Positions 4,053 through 12,016 of a stretch of 14,375 nucleotides of DNA are shown piece by piece. Below the pieces are notes generated by a model, which did no database searches, was not told where the DNA came from, and saw only the letters and a list, made by a program, of their open reading frames with translations. The DNA comes from JBGTBQ01 sp041749275 (GTDB lineage Bacteria; Acidobacteriota; Blastocatellia; Pyrinomonadales; Pyrinomonadaceae). The DNA is taken from NCBI GenBank assembly GCA_041749275.1, contig JBGTBQ010000440.1, positions 1-14,375 of the forward strand, in the 5' to 3' direction. The stretch's first letter is position 1; each line of letters begins with the position of its first letter. The position numbers and the translations under genes are program-made.

Positions 4053-6245
4053 ATGGATCGTGTCACCGATACTGCTCAAGCAACACCTGTCTTCGATGCG
4101 AGCGCGCCGAGCCGCCTGCCGTTGCACCAGTATCAACGCCTGTTCGAGATGACGACGCAGCTTCTGGCCGCGCAGACCCTCGATGAACAATTGATGTTGT
4201 CGCTCGACACTTTAATTTCCGGCATAGGTTATCCGCACGCGGCAATCGCGTTGATTGATAAGAATCGCGCGTTGCTCCGGATACGCATGGCCGCCGGGTT
4301 TGCCGACGACGCGAAACCGGTGGGGATGGAGCTGCCGCTCGATGCGCGAGGGCCGCACATCACGGTCGCGCATGACGGGCGCCCCACATGGATCACGCGA
4401 CGTGACGAGGGCGATGACCTTTCCGCGCACGCCTTCCTCGATGCGCTCGGCTGCCCGACCGACCTGCTCGCGCTGCCTCTCTTCGGCGACCAACTCTCGG
4501 ACGAGTCGGCCAACAGCGTCGTGGCGCGGCCTCCCTTCGACGAAGAGCGCTACGGGATGCCGCGGACGATGTGCCTCGGCGCGCTCTACGTCGGCGCAAC
4601 GCGCGAATCCATGGAGGAGGAGCAGGTCAAACTGCTCTCGCTCTTCGCCGCCCGCCTCGGGGTCGTCATCTCGAACACCCTCCAAATCGAGCGGCTGAAC
4701 GCGAACGTCCGCAAAATGCAACGCGAGCGGCAGTGGGTCGAGTCCGTGATGAAGTCGGTGGCCGACCCCATCGTGCTCACGAACATAGACAACGAGATTC
4801 TGTTGCAGAACCGCCGCGCCGAAGAGTTGTTCAGCGACACGAAGGACGCCAACCACGACAAGCGGCGCGCGCTGGCGATGAACGACCTCTTGTTCTCGGC
4901 CTATCTGTCGAGCGCGGCGGTCGCCTCCGAGTCAATCGTCGGGCGCGACCTCATTCTGGTTGACCCCAGCGAAGGCTCCGACATCCACTTCGAGGTCATC
5001 TCGACGCCCGCGCTGGACGCGCGCGGCGAGCGCCTCGGCCTCGTCTCGGTCTTCCGCGACGTGACCGCCCTCCGGCGCGCGAACGAGGAACTGGCACGGA
5101 ATTTCGGCCTCCTTCAACAGGCCGAAAGCGAGGCGCGGCGCGAGCGCGACCGCCTCGATCTCATCATCGAACACGTCGGACACCCCATCGCGGTCTGCGA
5201 TACATCAGGCAAATTCATCCTCTTCAACCGGCGCGCCGAGCGGCTCTTTCAGGAGGAGGGCGGCCTGCCGCCGCGGGCCGCACGCGCCGTCAACGCCAAC
5301 GCCGTCATGCTCACCTCGTTCATCTCCGGCCTTGCCTCCGACGCCGAGGTGGAACGGCAAACCGAGATTGAATTGATTGACCCAACCTCCGGCGTGTCGC
5401 TCCCGATGGAGATTACCCCCGCCGAAGTGAGGGATGCGAAAGGGCGAGTGACAGCAGTTGTCTCAATCCTGCACGACCTCTCCGAAATCCGCGAGTTGGA
5501 AAGACGCCGCGTCGAGCAGCAGTTGTTCGAGTCCGAGAAGCTCGCCGCCGTGGGCCGCCTCGCCGCTTCCATCGCCCACGAGGTCAACAACCCGCTCGAA
5601 GCGATCAAGAACTCGCTCTACCTGTTGACCAACAGCCAGAGCGTCGAACAGAACACGCGCTTTCTCGACGTGGCGCGCAAGGAGACCGAGCGCGTCTCGC
5701 ACATCATCCGGCAGATGCTCGGCTTTGCGCGTCGCTCCGGCGAGGTCGAGTGGACGAGCATCAACCAGTTGATGGACGAGACGCTGATCCTCATCGAGAA
5801 GAAACTCCGCCAGTCGCGCGTCGAAGTCGTACGCGAGTTCGCAGACGGACTGCCGCGCGTGCGCGCCCGCACCGACCAACTCCGTCAGGTCTTCCTAAAC
5901 CTGCTGCTGAACGCGCAGCAGTCCATCAAAGGCAGCGGACAAATCTGCGTCCGCACCGCCCACTTCGACCCGGCGCTCCAGCCCTCGGTCGCCGTCTACA
6001 TCAGCGACACCGGGGTCGGCATCAGCGAGCAGGACGTAGCGCGCATCTTCGAGCCGTTCTATTCGACGCGTACAAAGGGGACGGGCCTCGGCCTGTGGGT
6101 CACGCAGGACATCGTGCGCCACCACGGCGGGCGCATCAACGTCACGAGCGCCGAGGGCGAAGGCACAACCTTTACCATCATTCTACCCGTGGACTCGCCG
6201 GCGCTCACGGAGAATTCCGAAACCGATGAGGGACGCAACAACTAA
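4053..6245 (+). CDS. Soluble sensor histidine kinase, GAF-PAS-PAS-HisKA-HATPase
   Basis: This 730-aa protein has no signal peptide or transmembrane helix, so it probably senses a cytosolic cue. The order is a GAF domain (about 30-213), a first PAS (about 232-340), a short coiled coil, a second PAS (about 368-480), HisKA (about 495-565) and HATPase_c (about 605-715). The H-box reads 'AASIAHEVNNPLEAIKNSL' with phospho-acceptor His509, the type seen in NtrB/ZraS-like kinases. The N-box Asn620 lies in 'LLLNAQQSIK', G1 is 'DTGVGI' with Asp652, the F-box is 'FEPFYSTRTKG' and G2 is 'GTGLGLW'. All catalytic elements are intact. The ATG at 4053 has no clear Shine-Dalgarno sequence and lies just after heptamer repeats. 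The frame overlaps the REC-STAS gene by 20 bp, so the two are almost certainly cotranscribed and functionally paired. The ligand is unknown. Confidence 0.93.
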   Translation: MDRVTDTAQATPVFDASAPSRLPLHQYQRLFEMTTQLLAAQTLDEQLMLSLDTLISGIGYPHAAIALIDKNRALLRIRMAAGFADDAKPVGMELPLDARGPHITVAHDGRPTWITRRDEGDDLSAHAFLDALGCPTDLLALPLFGDQLSDESANSVVARPPFDEERYGMPRTMCLGALYVGATRESMEEEQVKLLSLFAARLGVVISNTLQIERLNANVRKMQRERQWVESVMKSVADPIVLTNIDNEILLQNRRAEELFSDTKDANHDKRRALAMNDLLFSAYLSSAAVASESIVGRDLILVDPSEGSDIHFEVISTPALDARGERLGLVSVFRDVTALRRANEELARNFGLLQQAESEARRERDRLDLIIEHVGHPIAVCDTSGKFILFNRRAERLFQEEGGLPPRAARAVNANAVMLTSFISGLASDAEVERQTEIELIDPTSGVSLPMEITPAEVRDAKGRVTAVVSILHDLSEIRELERRRVEQQLFESEKLAAVGRLAASIAHEVNNPLEAIKNSLYLLTNSQSVEQNTRFLDVARKETERVSHIIRQMLGFARRSGEVEWTSINQLMDETLILIEKKLRQSRVEVVREFADGLPRVRARTDQLRQVFLNLLLNAQQSIKGSGQICVRTAHFDPALQPSVAVYISDTGVGISEQDVARIFEPFYSTRTKGTGLGLWVTQDIVRHHGGRINVTSAEGEGTTFTIILPVDSPALTENSETDEGRNN

Positions 6246-7074
6246 CGACGACGCCCCGCCGGGCGGCCTGAAGCATAGCGTGCTCGTCGTGGACGACGAC
6301 GAAAGCGTGCGCGTGACGACCGCGGCCATCCTCGAACAAGAGGGCTACTTCGTCGCAACCGCCGCGGACGGGCGCGAGGCGTTGGGGCGAGTCGCACGCG
6401 ACCCTTACGACCTCGTCTTGACCGATCTCCGCATGGAAGATATGGACGGCGCCACGCTGCTCCAAGAGCTTCAACTGCGCCATCCGGACATCGTGACCGT
6501 GGTGCTCACGGGCTATGCTTCCATCGAGTCTGCGATTGACGCGCTGCGGCAGGGCGTCTATGACTATCTCGTCAAGCCGTGCGCGGTGGACGACCTGAAG
6601 CGCACTATCCGGCGGGCGCTTCAGCATCACGAACAGCGGGCGCGGAGCACGGAGTGGTCCAGCCCGGTCGTCGAAATCTGGGGCGGCATCCTGCTGCTCC
6701 CCGTCATCGGCGCACTCGACGACACGCGCGCCTCGCGGATGTCGGAGGCGCTCCTCGACGCCGTCCGCACGAAGCGCGCGCGCGCCGTCATCATGGACAT
6801 CACCGGCTGCACCGTGGTTGACACTTACACCGCCGCCCATCTCATCAACGCCGTGCGCTCCGTGCGACTGCTCGGCGCGGAAGCGATTATCACGGGCGTC
6901 GGCGCGCACGTCGCCCGTGATCTCGTGAAGCTCGGCGACGCACTGGAAGATATTTGCACTCGCCGCCGACTGGCCGACGGTCTGCGCCTCGCCTTGGAGC
7001 TTTTAAAGAAGGAGTCGGAAGTCAGTGTGAAAACAGATGCGTTGTTGATGTCCATGCTGACTTCTGACTCCTGA
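6226..7074 (+). CDS. Response regulator fused to a stressosome-type STAS domain (REC-STAS)
   Basis: This is a 282-aa protein. REC occupies about 17-135, with the acidic pocket Asp23-25, phospho-acceptor Asp67 in 'LVLTDLRM', switch Thr95 and Lys117 in 'VKPC'. A STAS domain follows at about 146-258 ('VVEIWGGILLLPVIGALDDTRA...RAVIMDITGCTVVDT...LLGAEAIITGVG'). It looks like RsbR/RsbS rather than SpoIIAA. Thr200 in 'VVDT' aligns with the RsbT-phosphorylated Ser59 of RsbS and the equivalent Thr171 of RsbR. The position of RsbR Thr205 is occupied by Asp232 ('VARDLVKLG'). There is no DNA-binding domain. I infer that phosphorylation by the upstream kinase feeds a stressosome-like partner switch, although no RsbT-like gene is in view. 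The last ~18 residues (ESEVSVK...LTSDS) lie beyond the STAS fold and are encoded largely by an inverted heptamer repeat, which also supplies the stop codon. The ATG lies inside the end of the kinase gene. Confidence 0.9.
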   Translation: MRDATTNDDAPPGGLKHSVLVVDDDESVRVTTAAILEQEGYFVATAADGREALGRVARDPYDLVLTDLRMEDMDGATLLQELQLRHPDIVTVVLTGYASIESAIDALRQGVYDYLVKPCAVDDLKRTIRRALQHHEQRARSTEWSSPVVEIWGGILLLPVIGALDDTRASRMSEALLDAVRTKRARAVIMDITGCTVVDTYTAAHLINAVRSVRLLGAEAIITGVGAHVARDLVKLGDALEDICTRRRLADGLRLALELLKKESEVSVKTDALLMSMLTSDS

Positions 7075-7084
7075 CTCCTGACTT
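7011..7084 (+). repeat. CTGACTY heptamer array with inverted arm, forming the 3' end of the REC-STAS gene
   Basis: Four heptamers CTGACTT, CTGACTC, CTGACTC and CTGACTT fill 7057-7084. The upstream arm 7011-7025 (GGAGTCGGAAGTCAG) pairs with 7057-7071 over 15 positions, all Watson-Crick except one G-T wobble, around a 31-nt loop. The REC-STAS stop codon (7072-7074) lies inside the array, and the next gene starts 13 nt after the array ends. Confidence 0.75.
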
Positions 7085-7096
7085 CTCTTGCTTGAT

Positions 7097-8722
7097 ATGT
7101 CCAACGAGACCAACCATGAAAGCATCGCCGCGCCGGCGCGTCTGCTCGTGGTGGACGATGAAGAGAACATCGTCATCACGGTCAGCGAGGTGCTCCGTCT
7201 TGACGGACACTTCGTGGACATGGCGATGAGTGGACGGGATGCCGTCAAGCTCCTGCGCGGCGACGAGTATGACCTCGTCCTGACCGACCTGCACATGGAT
7301 GACGGTGACGGCGTCTCCCTTCTTCGAGAGGTTCGTGCCAACTCCCCTTTCACCATCGCCGTCATCCTCACCGGTTTCGCCTCGGTCGAGTCAGCCATCG
7401 CGGCGCTCCGGCACGGCGCCTACGATTATCTTCTGAAACCCTGCAACATCGAGGAGTTGAAACTGACCGTGCGGCGCGGGCTTGAGCACCGCCGCTTGAT
7501 GCTCGCCGAGCGCGCGGCGCGTTCCTCGCTCGAATTCATCAATCAGGAGTTGGAGCGCCGGGTCGAGGAGCGCACACGCGAGTTGCAGCTCGCCAACGAA
7601 GAGTTGTTGGAGGCCAATCGCGCGAAGGACGTGTTCCTCGCCACGCTCTCGCATGAGTTACGCACGCCGCTGACGCCCGTGCTCGGCTGGGTCAACCTCC
7701 TGCGCTCCAGCCGCCCTAACCCTGACGTGGCGCTCCTCAATCAGGGACTCGAAGCCATCGAACGCAACGCGCGCTTGCAGGCGCGCCTCGTTGACGACCT
7801 GCTGGACATTTCGCGCATCATTTCGGGCAAGCTCCGTATCGAGTGGGAGCCGGTCAACTTGTGCGAGATCGCGGCGGTGGCAGCCGAGACGGCGCGCCCC
7901 GAAGCCGCGGCGCGTAAAGTCCTGCTCACAGTCGAGACTCCCGAGACATCCGTCGTCGTGCAGGGCGCGCCCATTCGCCTTCAACAGATGACGATGAACC
8001 TGCTGATGAACGCCGTCAAATTCACGCCGGACAACGGGCGCATCTCGCTGCGCGTCTGGCGTGAGGCCGGCGAAGCGCGCGTCTCGGTCGAGGACACCGG
8101 CATCGGCATCTCGCCCGACTTCCTGCCGCATGTCTTCGACCGTTTCCGTCAAGCCGACGGTTCGACGACGCGGCAGTTCGGCGGGCTGGGGCTGGGGCTG
8201 GCGATTGTGCGTGCGCTCGCGGAGATGCACGGCGGGTGGGTGCGCGCCGAGTCTGAGGGCGAAGGCAAGGGCGCGCGGTTCACTTTCTCTCTCCCCTGCG
8301 TCGTCGCCGATGCGCCGCAGTCCGCACCTCACGCCGAGCAGGAGGAGATTGCGGCGGACGCCCCGCGGGTGCTCGTCGTGGACGACTCGACGGAGACCGT
8401 GAAGCTCTTGCAAATGCTCTTTAATCGCAGGGGCTTTCCTGTGATGACCGCCGAGAGTGCGGCGGAGGCGTTGGAGCAGGCTGCGTCCTGTAGACCCGGC
8501 GTGATTATCTCCGACATCAGTATGCCGGAGGTGGATGGCTACGAGTTGCTTGCGCGACTGCGCCAACTGCCGGGCATGGATGGCGTCCCCGCCATCGCGC
8601 TTTCGGGTTATGCGATGGACGAGGATCGCGTGCGGGCACTCGCCGCCGGCTTCAACGTCCACCTTGCCAAGCCCGTTGACCCCGAAGAATTAGTCCGCGT
8701 CGTCCGCCGCCTTACGAGCTAA
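7097..8722 (+). CDS. Hybrid histidine kinase, REC-HisKA-HATPase-REC
   Basis: This 541-aa soluble protein starts MSNETNHES. An N-terminal REC (about 13-130) has phospho-acceptor Asp64 in 'LVLTDLHM'. A coiled-coil linker covers about 143-178 ('INQELERRVEERTRELQLANEELLEANRAK'). HisKA carries His186 in 'LATLSHELRTPLTPVLGW'. HATPase_c (about 290-402) has N-box Asn305 in 'MNLLMNAVKFTPD', Asp333 in 'DTGIGI', the F-box 'VFDRFRQADGS' and 'GGLGLGLAIV'. A C-terminal REC (about 425-541) has Asp473 in 'ISDISMPEVDGYE' and Lys525 in 'LAKP'. The layout allows input through REC1 and an internal phosphotransfer to REC2. REC1 closely resembles the REC of the preceding gene, including 'KPC' after the Lys, which points to local duplication. 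The frame can be extended to TTG 7088, but I chose ATG 7097. Neither start has a clear Shine-Dalgarno sequence. It is the last gene of the operon and is followed by a terminator. Confidence 0.92.
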   Translation: MSNETNHESIAAPARLLVVDDEENIVITVSEVLRLDGHFVDMAMSGRDAVKLLRGDEYDLVLTDLHMDDGDGVSLLREVRANSPFTIAVILTGFASVESAIAALRHGAYDYLLKPCNIEELKLTVRRGLEHRRLMLAERAARSSLEFINQELERRVEERTRELQLANEELLEANRAKDVFLATLSHELRTPLTPVLGWVNLLRSSRPNPDVALLNQGLEAIERNARLQARLVDDLLDISRIISGKLRIEWEPVNLCEIAAVAAETARPEAAARKVLLTVETPETSVVVQGAPIRLQQMTMNLLMNAVKFTPDNGRISLRVWREAGEARVSVEDTGIGISPDFLPHVFDRFRQADGSTTRQFGGLGLGLAIVRALAEMHGGWVRAESEGEGKGARFTFSLPCVVADAPQSAPHAEQEEIAADAPRVLVVDDSTETVKLLQMLFNRRGFPVMTAESAAEALEQAASCRPGVIISDISMPEVDGYELLARLRQLPGMDGVPAIALSGYAMDEDRVRALAAGFNVHLAKPVDPEELVRVVRRLTS

Positions 8723-8729
8723 AGAAAAC

Positions 8730-8763
8730 AGGAAGCAGTCGGCAAGAGTAGGAGGCAGGAGCG
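8730..8763 (+). repeat. Degenerate heptamer run (AGGAAGC-AGTCGGC...AGGAGGC-AGGAGCG)
   Basis: Just after the hybrid kinase stop codon, units AGGAAGC, AGTCGGC, a 6-nt unit, AGGAGGC and AGGAGCG follow one another. The periodicity is 7 with one slip. This fits the heptamer habit of the other gaps but is eroded. Confidence 0.4.
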
Positions 8764-8791
8764 AGTTCTGGAGTCTCGCCCCGCCCCCCTC

Positions 8792-8824
8792 CCGCGCCGG
8801 AGGCCCACTCGCGGCGCGGTTTTT
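8792..8824 (+). terminator. Rho-independent terminator of the signalling operon
   Basis: CCGCGCC (8792-8798) pairs perfectly with GGCGCGG (8813-8819) around a 14-nt loop. TTTTT (8820-8824) follows directly. It lies 70 bp after the hybrid kinase stop codon and 11 bp before the stop of the convergent secreted-protein gene. Confidence 0.7.
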
Positions 8825-8834
8825 GTTGCGCCCT

Positions 8835-9314
8835 TCACCGCGCACCGGCAATGATGGTCACGGTCTTCCCCACGGCGCGCGCCTCGCCCCGGCGGTCGGT
8901 CGCCACGTCGGACCCGCCCGGCTCGCTCTCCAAACTCCGCTGCAAACGCGACTTGGTCAACTCTCGAACGATCCGGCTACCGGGCGTCCAAACCTGCGAG
9001 AGAAAATACTGTTCGTCGTACTGCGTGAAGGTCAGCTTCGCCCGCGGGGAGGCCGCCTTCGTCTCGACCGCGTTCGTGTGGACGATGGCCGCCGCGCTCC
9101 CGTCGGTGCCGCGGATGAGCAGCGCCTTCTCCGAATCGCGCACGATGCGACGCACCGTGTAATCGCCCGCCGGCAGCCTCTCGTTCCCGACGACGAACTC
9201 GAACGGGATGTGGACAACGATCAGGCGTGCCCCCTGTGCCGACGTGGAGGTGAACGCCGCCGACAAGAACAACAGACCGAACAGCGCGAGTGCTCTTGTT
9301 ATTTGCTTTTGCAT
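8835..9314 (-). CDS. Secreted protein of an Acidobacteriota-type family, function unknown
   Basis: This 159-aa protein has a clear signal peptide: a basic start (MQKQITRALA), a hydrophobic core at about 8-21 and a likely cleavage after 'STSA' near 26. The mature part opens with 'VVHIPFEFVVGNERLPAGDYTVRRI' (34-57), then 'ALLIRGTDGSAAAIVHTN' and 'RAKLTFTQYDEQYFLSQVWTPGSR'. It ends in a basic region with 'ELTKSRLQRSL'. The pattern 'IPF-x-F-x-VG-x-x-x-LPAG-x-Y' followed by 'YFLS-x-VW-x-x-G' is one I associate with small exported beta-rich proteins abundant in Acidobacteriota. No enzymatic residue set is apparent. I chose ATG 9314 over the longer frame (9362) because GGAG lies 7 nt upstream and the signal peptide starts there. 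It is transcribed divergently from the wHTH/PD40 regulator across a 294-bp gap. Confidence 0.83.
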   Translation of the reverse strand: MQKQITRALALFGLLFLSAAFTSTSAQGARLIVVHIPFEFVVGNERLPAGDYTVRRIVRDSEKALLIRGTDGSAAAIVHTNAVETKAASPRAKLTFTQYDEQYFLSQVWTPGSRIVRELTKSRLQRSLESEPGGSDVATDRRGEARAVGKTVTIIAGAR

Positions 9315-9382
9315 CTTCCCACTCCTTATATTTCCCTTGTGCCGCCGGCTATAGTTAGCCACCGCGGCTTTTAATGTTTCCC

Positions 9383-9400
9383 CGGCGAAACTGTTCGCCG
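9383..9400. promoter_or_regulatory. Perfect 7-bp dyad CGGCGAA/TTCGCCG in the divergent region
   Basis: The arms at 9383-9389 and 9394-9400 flank a 4-nt loop, about 70 bp upstream of the secreted-protein start and 209 bp upstream of the regulator start. It could be a protein-binding palindrome or a 5'-UTR hairpin of the leftward gene. Confidence 0.35.
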
Positions 9401-9566
9401 CTGCTTGCCGATGTGTCTCCTGCTTGTCTCCGCGCGAATCCCTTTAGCGAAAAACGGCAAACGGAAGACAACGGGAGTTCGTACAAAGAGCATCGGCTAA
9501 TTCACTGGTGCACTGTACGCGTGAGAGTCGGGAGGGGTCTTTAAACTTGAATCAAATGCCGCCCAA

Positions 9567-9594
9567 AACTCTCTGAAAAAACCTTCAAAGAGTT
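9567..9594 (+). promoter_or_regulatory. Imperfect dyad just upstream of the wHTH regulator, candidate operator or leader hairpin
   Basis: AACTCTCTGAA (9567-9577) pairs with TTCAAAGAGTT (9584-9594) at 10 of 11 positions around a 6-nt loop, ending 14 nt before ATG 9609. Its position suits autoregulation or control of translation, but neither is shown by the sequence. Confidence 0.4.
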
Positions 9595-9608
9595 ATCAAA
9601 AGCCCGTG

Positions 9609-11936
9609 ATGAGCAATCGAGTCAGTCATTTTTACGAGTTCGGTCAGTTCCGTCTGGACGAAAGCGAGCGTGTTCTTTTACGCGACGGCGAGGTGGTTCG
9701 CCTCACACCGAAGGAGTTCGAGACGCTTCTCGCGCTCGTCCGCAACAGCGGCCACTTGATGACGAAGGGCGAGTTATTGAAGGAGGTTTGGCCGGACACC
9801 TTCGTCGAAGAGGCGACGCTGGCGCAGAACATATTTACGCTCCGCAAGGCGCTCGGCAGGGGCGCGCAGGGCGACGAGCAACCGTTCATCGAGACCGTGC
9901 CGCGCCGCGGCTATCGTTTCGTCGCGGAGGTGCGAGAACTGAACGGCGCAGGGGTTTCCGGCGAGGCAGGCGAGGCCCCGAACGCCGTCGTGGACGGCGT
10001 CGAAGAGCTTAATAAAGGGAACGGCGCGGCTGAGGTCGAACGAACACCCACGCGAAACAGAGCGGATGGTCGCGGGCGCAACGGTCACGGCTTGGCGGTT
10101 TCCCCTGCTCTGTCCACTTCGATGAGCGCAGCGCCGGCGGGCGCGGAGCCTGCTGCCGAAGGGCGGCGCGAGCGCCCCGTGCGCGCCGCTATCCTGATCT
10201 CGCTGGCGGTGTTTCTCACCTTCGCCGGCGTCGTCTTCCTCCTCTTCAAGTTCGTCGTGCGGCAACAGATGATTGCGCCGCAACAGTCGGCCTTCCAGTC
10301 AATGGAGGTGACGCGGCTCCCCGTGGCCGGCGACGTGCGCGAGGCGGTCATCTCACCCGACGGCAAATATGTCGCCTACTTGGCCGGTGACGACCGGAGC
10401 AGCATCTGGCTCAGACAGGTTTCCGCCAACAGTAACGTTCAGCAGATCGTCCAGCCCGCCACCGGGTCGGGCTATGCCGGGTTGACCTTCTCGCCTAGCG
10501 GCGAGCACCTTTACTACGTCATGTTCAAGTTCGACGACAACGCGCCGACGCTTAACCAAGTGCCCGTGCTCGGCGGCGCTTCGAGAAAGGTGCTGGACAA
10601 TATAAACAGTCCGATCACTTTCGCTCCGGACGGCAAGCGCTTCGCCTTCATGCGCGGGCCGGATGCGCGCCGCACGCTGTTCGTCGCCAATACGGACGGC
10701 GGCGGCGAGCGCGAACTGTTGACGCACGAGTTGCCGGAAATCTTCGGCCTCCCGGTCTGGTCGCCCGACGGCAAAACAATCGCCTGCGTCCGCGGCTCAT
10801 CGGACACTTACGACTTCAACTACGTCTTCCTCGGCATCGTTGCGGTCAACGTCGCCGACGGGGCGGAGACGCGCATCACACCTGCGCGCTGGATGGGCAT
10901 CAGTCAGATTTCGTGGCTGCCGGATTCGAGCGGGCTGCTCGTCAGCGCGGCGGAGCGTGAACTCAGTCCCTCGCAAATCTGGCGGGTCTCATACCCCGAC
11001 GGCGAGGTGAGCCGCGTCACGAACGACCTCAACATCTACCTCGGCGCGAGCATGACGGCGGACGCTTCGGCGCTCGTCACCGTGCAAACCGACCGCGCCC
11101 CCAACATCTGGGTCGCGCCGGGCGGAGACGCCGCGCGCGCTGAACAGATCACTTCCGGCACGGGCAAGCTCGACGGCATTTACGGCGTCTCATGGACGCC
11201 CGACGGGCGGATCGTCTACGCCTCGGTGGCGAGCGGCGACTGGGACATCTGGGTGATGAATTCGGATGGGACGGAGCAGCGGCAGTTGACCGTGGACGCG
11301 CGCTCGAACTACGGCCCGTCGGTCTCGGCGGATGGGCGCTTTATCATCTTCATCTCGAACCGCGCGGGCGGCCCCTTCAACGTCTGGCGGATGGACATAG
11401 ACGGCGGGAACCCGAAGCAGTTGACCAACGGCAAGGGCGAGAACTTCGCCCACATCACGCCCGACGGCAAGTGGGTCATCTACGCCACGGTCAGCTTCGC
11501 CGAGCGGAACCTCATCTGGAAGATGCCCTTCGACGGCGGCGAACCCATCGCCATCACGGACAAGCCCTCGTCGTGGCCCTTCGTCTCGCCAGACGGCAGA
11601 TGGGGCGTCTGCACCTACAACGACGGACCGAACACGATGACCAAACTCGCCGTCGTCCCCTTTGACGGCGGGCCGCCCGCGAAACTCTTCGACGTGGAGA
11701 CGAGCTTCCGCGCCAACACCGTCTGGCTCCCGGACGGGCGCGGCATCGCCTACGCTGACAGCCGCGGCGGCACGACCAACGTCTGGCTCCAGCCCCTCTC
11801 CGGCGGCAAGCCCGTACAGCTCACGGACTTCAAAGCCAACGGCGTCGTCAGCTACGACTGGTCGCGCGACAATCGTCTCGTCGTCACGCGCAGCGTCGAG
11901 TCTACAGGCATCGTCCTCATCCGCAATTTCAAGTAG
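9609..11936 (+). CDS. CadC-like membrane regulator: winged helix, one transmembrane helix, PD40/TolB-like propeller
   Basis: This is a 775-aa protein. An OmpR/PhoB-type winged helix occupies about 8-108. It contains 'FGQFRLDESERVLLRDGEVVRLTPKEFE', the recognition region 'EATLAQNIFTLRKALG' and the wing 'FIETVPRRGYRFVAEV'. A low-complexity linker follows (about 110-190), then one transmembrane helix (about 192-217, 'AAILISLAVFLTFAGVVFLLF') that would place the rest in the periplasm. About ten PD40-type blades fill 235-775, with repeated '(W/F/I)-(S/T)-PDG-(K/R)' turns such as 'ISPDGKYVAYLA', 'WSPDGKTIACV', 'WTPDGRIVYAS', 'ITPDGKWVIYA' and 'VSPDGRWGVC'. By analogy to CadC/ToxR the propeller could sense a periplasmic or envelope cue and the winged helix could bind promoters. 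No phospho-acceptor domain is present. This architecture is strongly expanded in Acidobacteriota. GTG 9606 is an alternative start three bases upstream. No Shine-Dalgarno sequence is visible. Confidence 0.92.
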   Translation: MSNRVSHFYEFGQFRLDESERVLLRDGEVVRLTPKEFETLLALVRNSGHLMTKGELLKEVWPDTFVEEATLAQNIFTLRKALGRGAQGDEQPFIETVPRRGYRFVAEVRELNGAGVSGEAGEAPNAVVDGVEELNKGNGAAEVERTPTRNRADGRGRNGHGLAVSPALSTSMSAAPAGAEPAAEGRRERPVRAAILISLAVFLTFAGVVFLLFKFVVRQQMIAPQQSAFQSMEVTRLPVAGDVREAVISPDGKYVAYLAGDDRSSIWLRQVSANSNVQQIVQPATGSGYAGLTFSPSGEHLYYVMFKFDDNAPTLNQVPVLGGASRKVLDNINSPITFAPDGKRFAFMRGPDARRTLFVANTDGGGERELLTHELPEIFGLPVWSPDGKTIACVRGSSDTYDFNYVFLGIVAVNVADGAETRITPARWMGISQISWLPDSSGLLVSAAERELSPSQIWRVSYPDGEVSRVTNDLNIYLGASMTADASALVTVQTDRAPNIWVAPGGDAARAEQITSGTGKLDGIYGVSWTPDGRIVYASVASGDWDIWVMNSDGTEQRQLTVDARSNYGPSVSADGRFIIFISNRAGGPFNVWRMDIDGGNPKQLTNGKGENFAHITPDGKWVIYATVSFAERNLIWKMPFDGGEPIAITDKPSSWPFVSPDGRWGVCTYNDGPNTMTKLAVVPFDGGPPAKLFDVETSFRANTVWLPDGRGIAYADSRGGTTNVWLQPLSGGKPVQLTDFKANGVVSYDWSRDNRLVVTRSVESTGIVLIRNFK

Positions 11937-12016
11937 ACCTGCCGTCACACAAGAAAGAGCGATTTATGATTGCCTGTCCGGGTCAGCACCGCCTCCACCC
12001 GTAGAACCGTTGAGAG

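Larger units (their letters stand above)
9315..9608. other. Divergent intergenic region with several short palindromes
   Basis: No gene is visible. It must carry promoters for both flanking genes. I see three dyads: GGCTA-TAGT-TAGCC (9347-9360), CGGCGAA-ACTG-TTCGCCG (9383-9400) and the imperfect 11-bp dyad at 9567-9594. ACGG motifs recur around 9455-9477. No -35/-10 pair is convincing. Confidence 0.5.

Noticed and set aside
4212..4856. Leftward 214-codon frame antisense to the GAF-PAS kinase
   Set aside because: The forward strand has an intact domain order. The reverse frame has no recognisable motif.
7658..8662. Leftward 334-codon frame antisense to the hybrid kinase
   Set aside because: It lies opposite a gene with complete kinase motifs. 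His/Arg-rich composition is typical of antisense frames in GC-rich DNA.
8730..8763. CRISPR-like or direct-repeat array after the hybrid kinase
   Set aside because: The repeats are 7 nt and contiguous, with no spacers, so this is a degenerate tandem repeat.
11190..11948. Leftward 252-codon frame antisense to the PD40 propeller
   Set aside because: It mirrors the repeated blades of the real gene, giving Asp/Val/Arg-rich sequence with no domain.
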